From contig NZ_JADEXF010000276.1 in assembly GCF_015207245.1 (NCBI RefSeq), positions 1 to 5,804 on the forward strand: DNA of 5,804 nucleotides. The letters run 5' to 3'. The DNA is from Nostoc cf. edaphicum LEGE 07299. GTDB taxonomy: Bacteria > Cyanobacteriota > Cyanobacteriia > Cyanobacteriales > Nostocaceae. A program made the position numbers and the translations under genes. The stretch's first letter is position 1; the number at the start of each line of letters is the position of its first letter. Below, in pieces: positions 1-4,548 of the stretch. A model generated the notes under the pieces. That model had not been told where the DNA came from. It ran no database searches and saw only the letters and a program-made list of their open reading frames with translations.

Positions 1-873
1 ATATCCCAAATATTTACCTAACGTAGTTTTGCAAGCAGGTAGTCCTAATTTGGCCCGAAATTCTTCATCGTATACTGCTTCTTCCCAATTTTGTGCCAAT
101 TTAATCTGCTCGGTTGTCAGATTTTTAGTATGACGAAAGTCTGTTCTATCTACGCTACTTTGAGTAAAGTCAACATCACGGAGGTTTGCACCTCTGAAAT
201 CATTTCCATCCAATTTTGCAACATTTAATCTAGCACCAGTTAAATCTACATTTCTTAAGTTGACATTGACAATTAATTCGCTGTGGCTTAAATCAGCATT
301 TTGTAAGTCTGCCGAGTGAAGGTTAACATTGCCGAAGCTCGCGTAAGATAAATTAGCTTGATTTAGATTTGCTTGTGATAAATCTACTTTCGTAAAATAC
401 GTGCCTTTTAAGTTAGCACCACTTAAATTCGCAGCACGGAGATTACTATCAGAAATAAATAAGCCAGAGAGATTAGTATCAGAAAAATTAGCTGATTGTA
501 AGTTAACTTTCTCTAACGAAACTTTATAATCAACATTACAACTAAAATCAATATCACCGATTTCTGAGAATCCAGATTCTCCATGATCATCTTCAGATTT
601 ATCAGTCCATCGCATCTCTGCTTGGCGTACATCAGATCCTTGTAAATTTGCACCATCTAATTTAGCATCTGTCAGTTCAGCTTCTCTTAAATCTGCTCCA
701 GCTAAATCAGTATTTGTTAAATCAGCGCCACCTAAATCACACTTGGGGCATTTTTTAGTTGTTAGCAGCTGCTTCACATGAGCGGGATTTGAAGTTTTTT
801 TAGCCTGACAATCTTTACAACCAGAAAGAAAAGTAAGTAATAAAGCTGATACAATTAATATTTTTATTTTCAT
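1..873 (-). CDS. Pentapeptide-repeat lipoprotein (partial, C-terminus off the left edge)
   Basis: The reading frame is open for 291 codons from an ATG at 873-871 to base 1, with no stop in the window. Residues 1-19 (MKIKILIVSALLLTFLSGC) form a lipoprotein signal peptide with lipobox LSGC, so C19 is the likely acylated residue and the protein should be membrane-anchored outside the cytoplasm. A CPKC pair (C42, C45) leads into A(D/N)Lxx repeats at about 46-86. An acidic non-repeat insert follows (about 87-117, with C112), then a second repeat block at about 118-247. Pentapeptide repeats fold as a right-handed quadrilateral beta-helix; most have no known activity. The tail LTTEQIKLAQNWEEAVYDEE is typical of cyanobacterial pentapeptide proteins, so little is probably missing. 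The start overlaps the stop of the upstream CPBP gene (ATGA), indicating coupled translation. Molecular role unknown. Confidence 0.9.
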   Translation of the reverse strand, partial: MKIKILIVSALLLTFLSGCKDCQAKKTSNPAHVKQLLTTKKCPKCDLGGADLTNTDLAGADLREAELTDAKLDGANLQGSDVRQAEMRWTDKSEDDHGESGFSEIGDIDFSCNVDYKVSLEKVNLQSANFSDTNLSGLFISDSNLRAANLSGANLKGTYFTKVDLSQANLNQANLSYASFGNVNLHSADLQNADLSHSELIVNVNLRNVDLTGARLNVAKLDGNDFRGANLRDVDFTQSSVDRTDFRHTKNLTTEQIKLAQNWEEAVYDEEFRAKLGLPACKTTLGKYLGY

Positions 874-1703
874 ACATGACGCGATCGCTCAGTCCTTCCC
901 CGTATCCCCAAAGCTAGTACACTCATTAACAACACCCCCATCACTCCTTGTAGGGGATTATTATTCACACCAGTTACCCAATCAGGAACTTGGCCAGAAT
1001 ATTTCACTAATTTCCCCACATTAATAATGTAGTAACCCCAAACTAAACCACCATGTAAACCAATTGGAAAACCCAAGCGTCCCCTACGCCAACGCTTTCC
1101 CCATACTTGCGTTAATCCCAGCAGTACTAAAGCTGGAAATTGCGGCAGTGTATGAATAATTGCTTCCAAGGGTTTAATAAAGTGCAATGTAGCAAACGCA
1201 GTTGCATCTGTCCACAGTGCCATACGCAGACTGTAATCTCGTTGTAATTCATCTAGCAACCAGCCTCGGAATAACAATTCCTCAGCAAATCCAACACCTA
1301 AGCCAACAAGTAAACCCTCTAAAATAACTTTCAGCAAAAAAACTTTTGGTTGTTGCCACACCAACCAACCCAACAAACTTTCTACGCCAAAAAGTATCAG
1401 AATATTAATTATCCCTAGAGCCAAGCCACGCAGTAAATCCACACCGTTTTGCCGCGTGAATTCTAAGCCATAATGCCGCAGAATTTGGGGCTGCTGGTAG
1501 ACATATTTACCCAATAATTTCAGGAGAAAAATAAAGATTACATATAATAACACCAATGTCAATATACTTTCTAAGTTTGAATCATGCACTAGTAAGTATA
1601 TTGGTGTAGCCAATGGCAACCATAGCAACAATAAAGTCAAAATAAAAGCACCCAGCCTAATAGGGGCAGGGCGTTCAGCTAAACGGACAAGGTTTTTTTT
1701 CAT
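870..1703 (-). CDS. CPBP-family (CAAX protease/bacteriocin-processing type) intramembrane protein
   Basis: A 277-residue hydrophobic protein with several predicted membrane helices (for example around residues 19-40, 50-63, 92-112, 122-141 and 250-267). The family's active-site motifs are visible: AEELLFRGW gives EExxxR (E141, E142, R146), FATLH gives FxxxH (F170, H174), and HGGLVWG supplies a further histidine (H217). The family contains glutamate-type intramembrane endopeptidases related to Rce1, but most bacterial members have no known substrate, so protease activity is inferred. I start it at the ATG at 1703-1701 (MKKNLVRLAERPAPIRLG). A TTG 18 codons upstream also opens the frame, but that extension begins in a heptanucleotide repeat and is probably not coding. 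It lies 71 bases after the clpS stop and overlaps the pentapeptide gene by four bases, so the three genes look cotranscribed. HIP1 lies in its last codons. Confidence 0.88.
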   Translation of the reverse strand: MKKNLVRLAERPAPIRLGAFILTLLLLWLPLATPIYLLVHDSNLESILTLVLLYVIFIFLLKLLGKYVYQQPQILRHYGLEFTRQNGVDLLRGLALGIINILILFGVESLLGWLVWQQPKVFLLKVILEGLLVGLGVGFAEELLFRGWLLDELQRDYSLRMALWTDATAFATLHFIKPLEAIIHTLPQFPALVLLGLTQVWGKRWRRGRLGFPIGLHGGLVWGYYIINVGKLVKYSGQVPDWVTGVNNNPLQGVMGVLLMSVLALGIRGRTERSRHV

Positions 1704-1747
1704 ACTAAATAAGTCACTAATCAGCAGCCAATACTCTAAACTTCGAC

Positions 1748-1775
1748 TAATGACCAATGACCAATAACTAATGAC
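1748..1775. repeat. Heptanucleotide tandem repeat, (T/C)AAT(G/A)AC x4
   Basis: Four consecutive 7-mers read TAATGAC, CAATGAC, CAATAAC, TAATGAC, beginning at the last base of the clpS stop codon. This resembles the short tandemly repeated heptamers (STRR) known from Anabaena and Nostoc genomes. It fills much of the clpS-CPBP spacer and contains the TTG that would otherwise serve as an upstream start for the CPBP gene. Confidence 0.8.
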
Positions 1776-2056
1776 TATTCATCAGGTTCAATCGTGCTAC
1801 TTAAACCGTGACTTTTCAATGTTTCGCAATAAAACTCAGCGTGTTCCAGGGCGCAAGTAATGACTAAAGCTAGCCCATTAGTATGGGCTTCCATCATGAT
1901 ACTCACAGCCTGGGGTTGGGTAAGGCTAGGTACAGTGGCTATTAGCGACTGTACAACATGCTCCATAGAGTTGTAGTCGTCGTTATGGAGCAAAACGCGA
2001 TACCGAGGCGCGAGCTTGCGGGTTGTGGAAGGTTTTTGAATAGTTTCAACTGACAC
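1775..2056 (-). CDS. clpS: ATP-dependent Clp protease adaptor ClpS
   Basis: This 93-residue protein is the adaptor that binds N-terminal degrons and hands the substrates to the Clp AAA+ unfoldase (ClpC in cyanobacteria) in the cytoplasm. The signature is LLHNDDYNSMEHVV at residues 22-35: N25-D26-D27 match the N-D-D of the E. coli degron pocket and M31 matches its Met40. The second pocket element is MMEAHTNG, where H58 aligns with E. coli His66 and A57 stands where E. coli has Val65. The flexible N-terminus (residues 1-17) and the C-terminal EHAEFYCETLKSHGL are as expected for cyanobacterial ClpS, and the length is normal. The start is GTG at 2056-2054, after a purine-rich stretch (GAGAAAAGAGCAAAGAG) that may serve as a weak ribosome binding site. 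It is the first gene of the minus-strand operon. Confidence 0.95.
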   Translation of the reverse strand: MSVETIQKPSTTRKLAPRYRVLLHNDDYNSMEHVVQSLIATVPSLTQPQAVSIMMEAHTNGLALVITCALEHAEFYCETLKSHGLSSTIEPDE

Positions 2057-2105
2057 GGCTCTTTGCTCTTTTCTCGTTACTTCACTACAACAAAGTCTCT
2101 GTTTT

Positions 2106-2113
2106 GCGATCGC
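2106..2113. repeat. HIP1 palindrome GCGATCGC
   Basis: Perfect copy of the cyanobacterial highly iterated palindrome, here in the spacer upstream of clpS. Other perfect copies are at 881-888 (end of the CPBP gene), 4757-4764 and 4839-4846 (both in the radical SAM gene). A near-copy, GCGATCGT, is at 3383-3390. This supports the cyanobacterial assignment. Confidence 0.95.
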
Positions 2114-2135
2114 TCAACAGTTATTTACCTATTCT

Positions 2136-2159
2136 ATAGTATTTCTGCTCAGATACTAT
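2136..2159. promoter_or_regulatory. Inverted repeat in the clpS upstream region
   Basis: ATAGTAT (2136-2142) and ATACTAT (2153-2159) are perfect 7-base inverted arms around a 10-base loop, about 80-100 bases upstream of the clpS start. On the minus strand the left arm also gives TACTAT or TATAGA, possible -10 boxes, but no good -35 box accompanies them. It could be an operator or a weak RNA hairpin. Such arms can arise by chance in AT-rich DNA. Confidence 0.3.
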
Positions 2160-2351
2160 GCGAGGAAAACCCTTTGCTGGCAGGGATTGGTTGTATTAGT
2201 TTTGCGTAGCCACTTGATAAGGCACACGTCTAAGACATGGCTGCCGTAAGAGTGCTACCCTAATCTTACAGAAGCTTTTCTTAAACGTAGCGCATTTTCA
2301 CTTTTAAGATTAAAAAAGTTGCAAGCAAAACAATCCTTGCCCTTGCCCAAG

Positions 2352-2717
2352 ATGGACATCAGCCTAGATTTTCTTCAAACGGGACAAATTGTGTCTCTAG
2401 AGTATGGCGACAGGAACCTGTATGCAGAAGTCATTCAATTTGTAGTTTCCCGCCAGTTGTGCTGGGTGCGTCCTTTATTAATGGTTACTTTCATAGAAGA
2501 ATCACCTCTAATTACCGATTTGCGAGATGCATCTGACTTACTTTGGCCTGCCAATTTATTTCGCCCAGCATTAGACACAGAAGTAATTACCTTCTTGAGC
2601 CAACTTTTAGCCAAAGAACCAAAAACTGAACCTGATTCAGTCGCAAAGCAGCAACTCAATCAGTTTATTCACCAACTTTGGCAAGCATATCAAGAGGGAT
2701 TGGGGATTGGGGATTAG
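2352..2717 (+). CDS. Conserved cyanobacterial protein of unknown function
   Basis: A 121-residue soluble protein starting MDISLDFLQTGQIVSLEYGD. It has no signal peptide or membrane segment. Recognisable stretches are LYAEVIQFV (about 23-31), CWVRPLLM (37-44) and DLRDASDLLWP (56-66), followed by FRPALDTEV and a helical C-terminal part rich in Gln and Leu. I believe this layout recurs in Nostocales proteins without an assigned function, from memory only. The frame opens earlier at a TTG (2319), adding 11 residues. I prefer the ATG at 2352 because the extension (MQAKQSLPLPK) looks non-native, although neither start has a clear ribosome binding site. The last six residues (GLGIGD) and the TAG stop are encoded by a heptanucleotide repeat, so the original C-terminus was probably altered. 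It stands alone, divergent from clpS. Confidence 0.72.
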   Translation: MDISLDFLQTGQIVSLEYGDRNLYAEVIQFVVSRQLCWVRPLLMVTFIEESPLITDLRDASDLLWPANLFRPALDTEVITFLSQLLAKEPKTEPDSVAKQQLNQFIHQLWQAYQEGLGIGD

Positions 2718-2730
2718 GCATTGGGAATAG
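2696..2730. repeat. Heptanucleotide tandem repeat, GGGATTG type, x5
   Basis: Five consecutive 7-mers: GGGATTG, GGGATTG, GGGATTA, GGCATTG, GGAATAG, decaying to the right. This is an STRR-like repeat with a unit different from that at 1748-1775. It overlaps the 3' end of the preceding gene and supplies its stop codon. Confidence 0.85.
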
Positions 2731-2878
2731 GCAACATAGAGACTTCTTGAATCATTCTTCCTTGTCTTCCTTGTCCCTCTTGTCTTCCCAGTCCCCAGCG
2801 ATGCACTGAGTTTCGACTGCGCCGCTGGTTGTTGGCGCAGCTTCTCCAAGAGTGTGTCCCTAATTCCCAGTCTCTTCC
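2731..2878. repeat. Repeat-derived spacer with C/T-rich tract and hairpin element
   Basis: After the heptamers comes a tract of imprecise CTTGTCTTCC-like units (about 2760-2790), then an element with a perfect 7-base hairpin: CTGCGCC (2817-2823), a 10-base loop, GGCGCAG (2834-2840). On the minus strand this element reads GCTGCGCCAAC, an 11-base string also found inside the radical SAM gene at 4981. No T-run follows on either strand, so it is not a typical rho-independent terminator. I judge the stretch to be non-coding mobile-repeat debris. Confidence 0.65.
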
Positions 2879-3170
2879 TCAACTGTAGCGAATACCAGCA
2901 TTATTCATGCGTTGAAGACTGTGAAATTCGATTGCTACATCCTTCGCACCAAAAATTTTTTCGTCCCTTCGTCAGGTGGATAATTGTGGTTAGCAGCATC
3001 GTCAATCGCCTCATGCATCACCTGAAGGATATGACTAGAAGTTAGTTTATCTGGCTCGCCAGTAGCCATATTGATGATATCAACTCCCTTAGCAACGAGT
3101 TCATTCCGCTTGTGGACAAATTCAGCAAACAGATTGGGAGGAATTTTTTTAGGCATTTAGCGAACTGTAT
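2879..3170 (-). pseudogene. Relic of a PLP-dependent class I/II aminotransferase (LL-diaminopimelate aminotransferase-like)
   Basis: Reading leftwards, an open stretch from 3156 gives an aminotransferase N-terminus: KKIPPNLFAEFVHKRNELV, then AKGVDIINMATGEPDK, HILQVMHEAIDD and NHNYPPDEGTKK. The family normally continues for over 300 more residues. Here the frame shifts in an A/T tract at 2951-2961, and the next codons (2950 down) read GAKDVAIEFHSL, a block that precedes the PLP-binding lysine. This passes directly into QRMNNAGIRYS and TGA (2881-2879), which resembles the true C-terminus. Catalytic domain, PLP lysine and small domain are therefore deleted. Upstream of 3156 another frame reads IQFAK, which fits the family start MQFAK with ATG changed to ATA (3170-3168) and one base lost from the A-run at 3143-3149. 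Family comparison is from memory. It cannot encode an active enzyme. Confidence 0.8.
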
Positions 3171-3399
3171 GAAGATTGACTACGAATGCACAATTTAGAT
3201 GTTCCTTAGCACAGTTTACGCCACCTTAAGTATTTAAATAATCAATCTCATAGAAAAAGACTAGCTATTATATCGCCCTTGTATCCCCCTGCTAAATTAA
3301 TTTAATTACGAATTACGTTAGGGAGTCCTCGTATCCTTACAGAAAAGCAAGCTACACACAACTTCTGTTTGCCACAGCCTGCGCGATCGTAGAGAGCGT
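3171..3399. other. Non-coding spacer
   Basis: AT-rich spacer between the aminotransferase relic and the 66-residue gene. It holds the 12-base palindrome TAAATTAATTTA (3293-3304). Near its right end, the minus strand at 3376-3400 reads CTCTCTACGATCGCGCAGG, which shares TCTCTACGA with the repeat inside the radical SAM gene. I see no gene or RNA in it. Confidence 0.6.
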
Positions 3400-3600
3400 C
3401 TAAAATCCCAGGCTAGGAACCAACTGGATTCGTCCAGCATCCATCTCTGCCATTAATAATTCTAAGGCTTCGTAATCAACATCAGAAATATAACCCAGTT
3501 CCGTCAGTTCTGAGTTGATTTCATTCTCTATCTCAGGAGTTAGTTTTTTAATGTCAAGAGCTTTTTCTACCAATTTACGAATAGCGTACTGAGTTCTCAT
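3400..3600 (-). CDS. Small acidic protein of unknown function (66 residues)
   Basis: Starts with ATG at 3600-3598 and ends in TAG at 3402-3400. It is predicted largely helical. MRTQYAIRKLVEKALDIKK is basic, the middle (LTPEIENEINSELTELGY) is acidic, and ISDVDYEALELLMAEMDAG is strongly acidic and amphipathic, ending QLVPSLGF. There is no signal peptide, membrane segment, cysteine or known motif. It is not NblA, which has a different sequence. The balanced amphipathic composition and internal regularity look like a genuine protein rather than a chance frame, and I recall similar short proteins in Nostocales. No Shine-Dalgarno sequence precedes the start, which is common in cyanobacteria. A CRP-type palindrome lies about 90 bases upstream. 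Function unknown; a small regulatory or protein-binding role is possible. Confidence 0.75.
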   Translation of the reverse strand: MRTQYAIRKLVEKALDIKKLTPEIENEINSELTELGYISDVDYEALELLMAEMDAGRIQLVPSLGF

Positions 3601-3649
3601 AAGTAATAACCCAACTGTAATATGACACTAATCATCCCAGATCAGCCTC

Positions 3650-3655
3650 AGTATA
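3650..3655 (-). promoter_or_regulatory. Candidate -10 box (TATACT) for the 66-residue gene
   Basis: On the minus strand TATACT lies about 50 bases upstream of the start codon and about 37 bases downstream of the centre of the CRP-type palindrome. No clear -35 box accompanies it (AAGTTA at 17-base spacing), which would fit an activator-dependent promoter. This is weak evidence on its own. Confidence 0.3.
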
Positions 3656-3681
3656 AAGAGTGATCCAAATACTAACTTAGT

Positions 3682-3697
3682 AGTGATATATATCACA
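3682..3697. promoter_or_regulatory. CRP-type binding site (AGTGA-N6-TCACA)
   Basis: GTGATATATATCAC (3683-3696) is a perfect 14-base palindrome. With its flanks it matches nine of ten specified bases of the cAMP receptor protein consensus TGTGA-N6-TCACA, which the cyanobacterial regulators SYCRP1 and AnCrpA also recognise. It is centred 90 bases upstream of the 66-residue gene (minus) and 382 bases upstream of the STAS gene (plus). The first is the better candidate target. Binding is inferred from sequence only. Confidence 0.5.
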
Positions 3698-3822
3698 ATT
3701 TAATTAGTTAGATAGATAATTCACTATGACTTTGCCGTATGCGATCAGCAACGCTAAAGTGGGAGATTTAACCTAACGTTAAGACTTGGCTAAATTAGCT
3801 TTAGTTATAGACTAAGCAAGGT

Positions 3823-3844
3823 TTATCAGCATAGTTACTGATAA
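3823..3844. other. Hairpin-forming inverted repeat
   Basis: TTATCAG (3823-3829) and CTGATAA (3838-3844) are perfect inverted arms around an 8-base loop. The stem is AT-rich and followed only by TTTG, so it would be a poor terminator. It could be an operator or leader structure upstream of the STAS gene. Confidence 0.35.
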
Positions 3845-3880
3845 TTTGTCTGCTCTATGGCTGTCTATAGTTGATTGTTT

Positions 3881-3908
3881 TTGAAGTGACATAAAAAAAA
3901 AGTATATA
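3881..3908 (+). promoter_or_regulatory. Candidate sigma-70 promoter for the STAS gene
   Basis: TTGAAG (3881-3886), 16 bases, then TATATA (3903-3908), preceded by a nearby TTGATT and containing an A-run in the spacer. Initiation near 3915 would give a leader of about 155 bases before the ATG at 4072. This is a plausible match in AT-rich DNA, not a proven promoter. Confidence 0.35.
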
Positions 3909-4060
3909 TAAACACATTTTAACCTGGAATTATAACAATCTTTAAACAGACATACTAAAGCAATAAAGATTCAGCAAAGAGAGCTAAGACGTATGGTCGA
4001 TGCAACAAAATAGAGTTTATGTTCAAATAATCCTTAGCTTGACGCTTCAAAATTCTTAAT

Positions 4061-4064
4061 AGGA
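4061..4064 (+). promoter_or_regulatory. Ribosome binding site of the STAS gene
   Basis: AGGA lies seven bases before the ATG at 4072. It is the clearest Shine-Dalgarno sequence in the window and supports that start. Confidence 0.7.
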
Positions 4065-4071
4065 TGTAACT

Positions 4072-4401
4072 ATGCAGGCAGTGCTTAACTATCCCAAGAT
4101 TGCAGTTATTCGCCCCCAAGGGTGTTTAAATGCTGCAAACGCCTTGGAATTTGAACGAGATATGACCACAGCGTTGGCGCAAAATGGTATTTCCATCTTG
4201 GTAGTAGACCTAGCAGCAGTAGAATCCTTAGACAGCGCGGGGTTGATGGCATTGTTATCTACACACAAGTTGGCTCTTACTTTAGGAAGAAGTTGCCAAC
4301 TTCGCGCTGTTGCTCCACAAATTAGAATGATTTTTGAACTGACGCAACTTGATAGGGTATTTGAAATATTAGATGCTGAAGCCGAATTGGCCCAAACATA
4401 A
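4072..4401 (+). CDS. STAS-domain protein, anti-sigma-factor antagonist type
   Basis: A 109-residue single-domain protein of normal length for SpoIIAA/RsbV-like antagonists. The fold is readable: opening strand PKIAVIRPQGCLNAANALEF (8-27), strand ILVVDLAAV (42-50), then the signature ESLDSAGLMALL (51-62). S55 aligns with the phosphorylated Ser58 of Bacillus SpoIIAA (D-S-x-G), so phosphorylation by a partner serine kinase is expected. The C-terminal helix contains RMIFELTQLDRVFEIL, the usual IxxxxxLxxLDxxF pattern. In the known systems the unphosphorylated antagonist binds a switch kinase and frees its target. No kinase, PP2C phosphatase or sigma factor is nearby, so its partners are unknown. 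A good ribosome binding site supports the ATG. It ends 147 bases before the radical SAM gene. Confidence 0.92.
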   Translation: MQAVLNYPKIAVIRPQGCLNAANALEFERDMTTALAQNGISILVVDLAAVESLDSAGLMALLSTHKLALTLGRSCQLRAVAPQIRMIFELTQLDRVFEILDAEAELAQT

Positions 4402-4450
4402 CTTTATGTAAAAGCACAAAGGTTCAGGCAATAAGCGGACTTTATGTAAA
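4401..4450. repeat. 12-base direct repeat ACTTTATGTAAA
   Basis: ACTTTATGTAAA occurs at 4401-4412, starting at the last base of the STAS stop codon, and again at 4439-4450, spaced 38 bases. The second copy runs into AAGGAG (4449-4454), a good Shine-Dalgarno sequence, but only a TTG immediately followed by TAA comes after it. This may be a small duplication; function unknown. Confidence 0.5.
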
Positions 4451-4548
4451 GGAGTTGTAAGTTGCAACGATAAACTCTGTTAGAAGACCAAATTCAATGC
4501 TAATGTTGGGGTTGGTAGCTGTAATTAAGGTAGCTAGAAGATAGCACA

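Larger units (their letters stand above)
2057..2351. other. Divergent intergenic spacer
   Basis: This spacer separates clpS (minus) from the plus-strand gene at 2352. It holds one HIP1 site, the 7-base inverted repeat at 2136-2159, and two 6-base inverted pairs: GTAAGA at 2246 with TCTTAC at 2264, and CTTAAA at 2280 with TTTAAG at 2303. I see no convincing sigma-70 promoter with both boxes, no NtcA box (GTA-N8-TAC), no RNA gene and no coding sequence, although promoters for both flanking genes must lie here. Confidence 0.6.
3601..4071. other. Long divergent intergenic region
   Basis: This 471-base AT-rich stretch separates the 66-residue gene (minus) from the STAS gene (plus). It contains the CRP-type palindrome at 3682, the 8-base palindrome TAACGTTA (3774-3781), a 7-base hairpin at 3823-3844, a promoter candidate at 3881-3908, an A9 run at 3893-3901, and a six-codon frame at 3993-4013 (MVDATK, then TAG). 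No longer coding sequence or recognisable RNA gene is present. The distance to the STAS start suggests a long 5' leader or an unrecognised small RNA. Confidence 0.6.

Noticed and set aside
2246..2258. Possible NtcA site GTA-N7-TAC
   Set aside because: NtcA needs GTA-N8-TAC; the spacing here is one base short and there is no promoter at the right distance.
2319..2351. TTG start giving an 11-residue N-terminal extension
   Set aside because: The ATG at 2352 fits the expected beginning of the protein better, and the extension has no supporting signal.
2435..2659. Minus-strand open frame of 74 codons
   Set aside because: It lies wholly inside the plus-strand gene 2352-2717, is Ser/Lys-rich and resembles no protein; an antisense shadow.
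1748..2730. CRISPR-like array from the short repeats
   Set aside because: The units are contiguous 7-mers without spacers, and no cas genes are present.
2817..2840. Rho-independent terminator between the 2352 gene and the pseudogene
   Set aside because: The 7-base stem is good, but the loop is 10 bases and no T-run follows on either strand; it belongs to a repeat family instead.
2637..2882. Minus-strand open frame of 81 codons
   Set aside because: It is built from the heptamer repeat, the C/T-rich tract and the hairpin element (TGKTRGTRKTRK), so it is repeat translation.
2854..3045. Plus-strand open frame of 63 codons
   Set aside because: Antisense to the aminotransferase relic, whose opposite strand shows clear family homology.
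3726..3776. Sixteen-residue plus-strand frame MTLPYAISNAKVGDLT
   Set aside because: No ribosome binding site, very short, and no sign of conservation that can be judged from one sequence.
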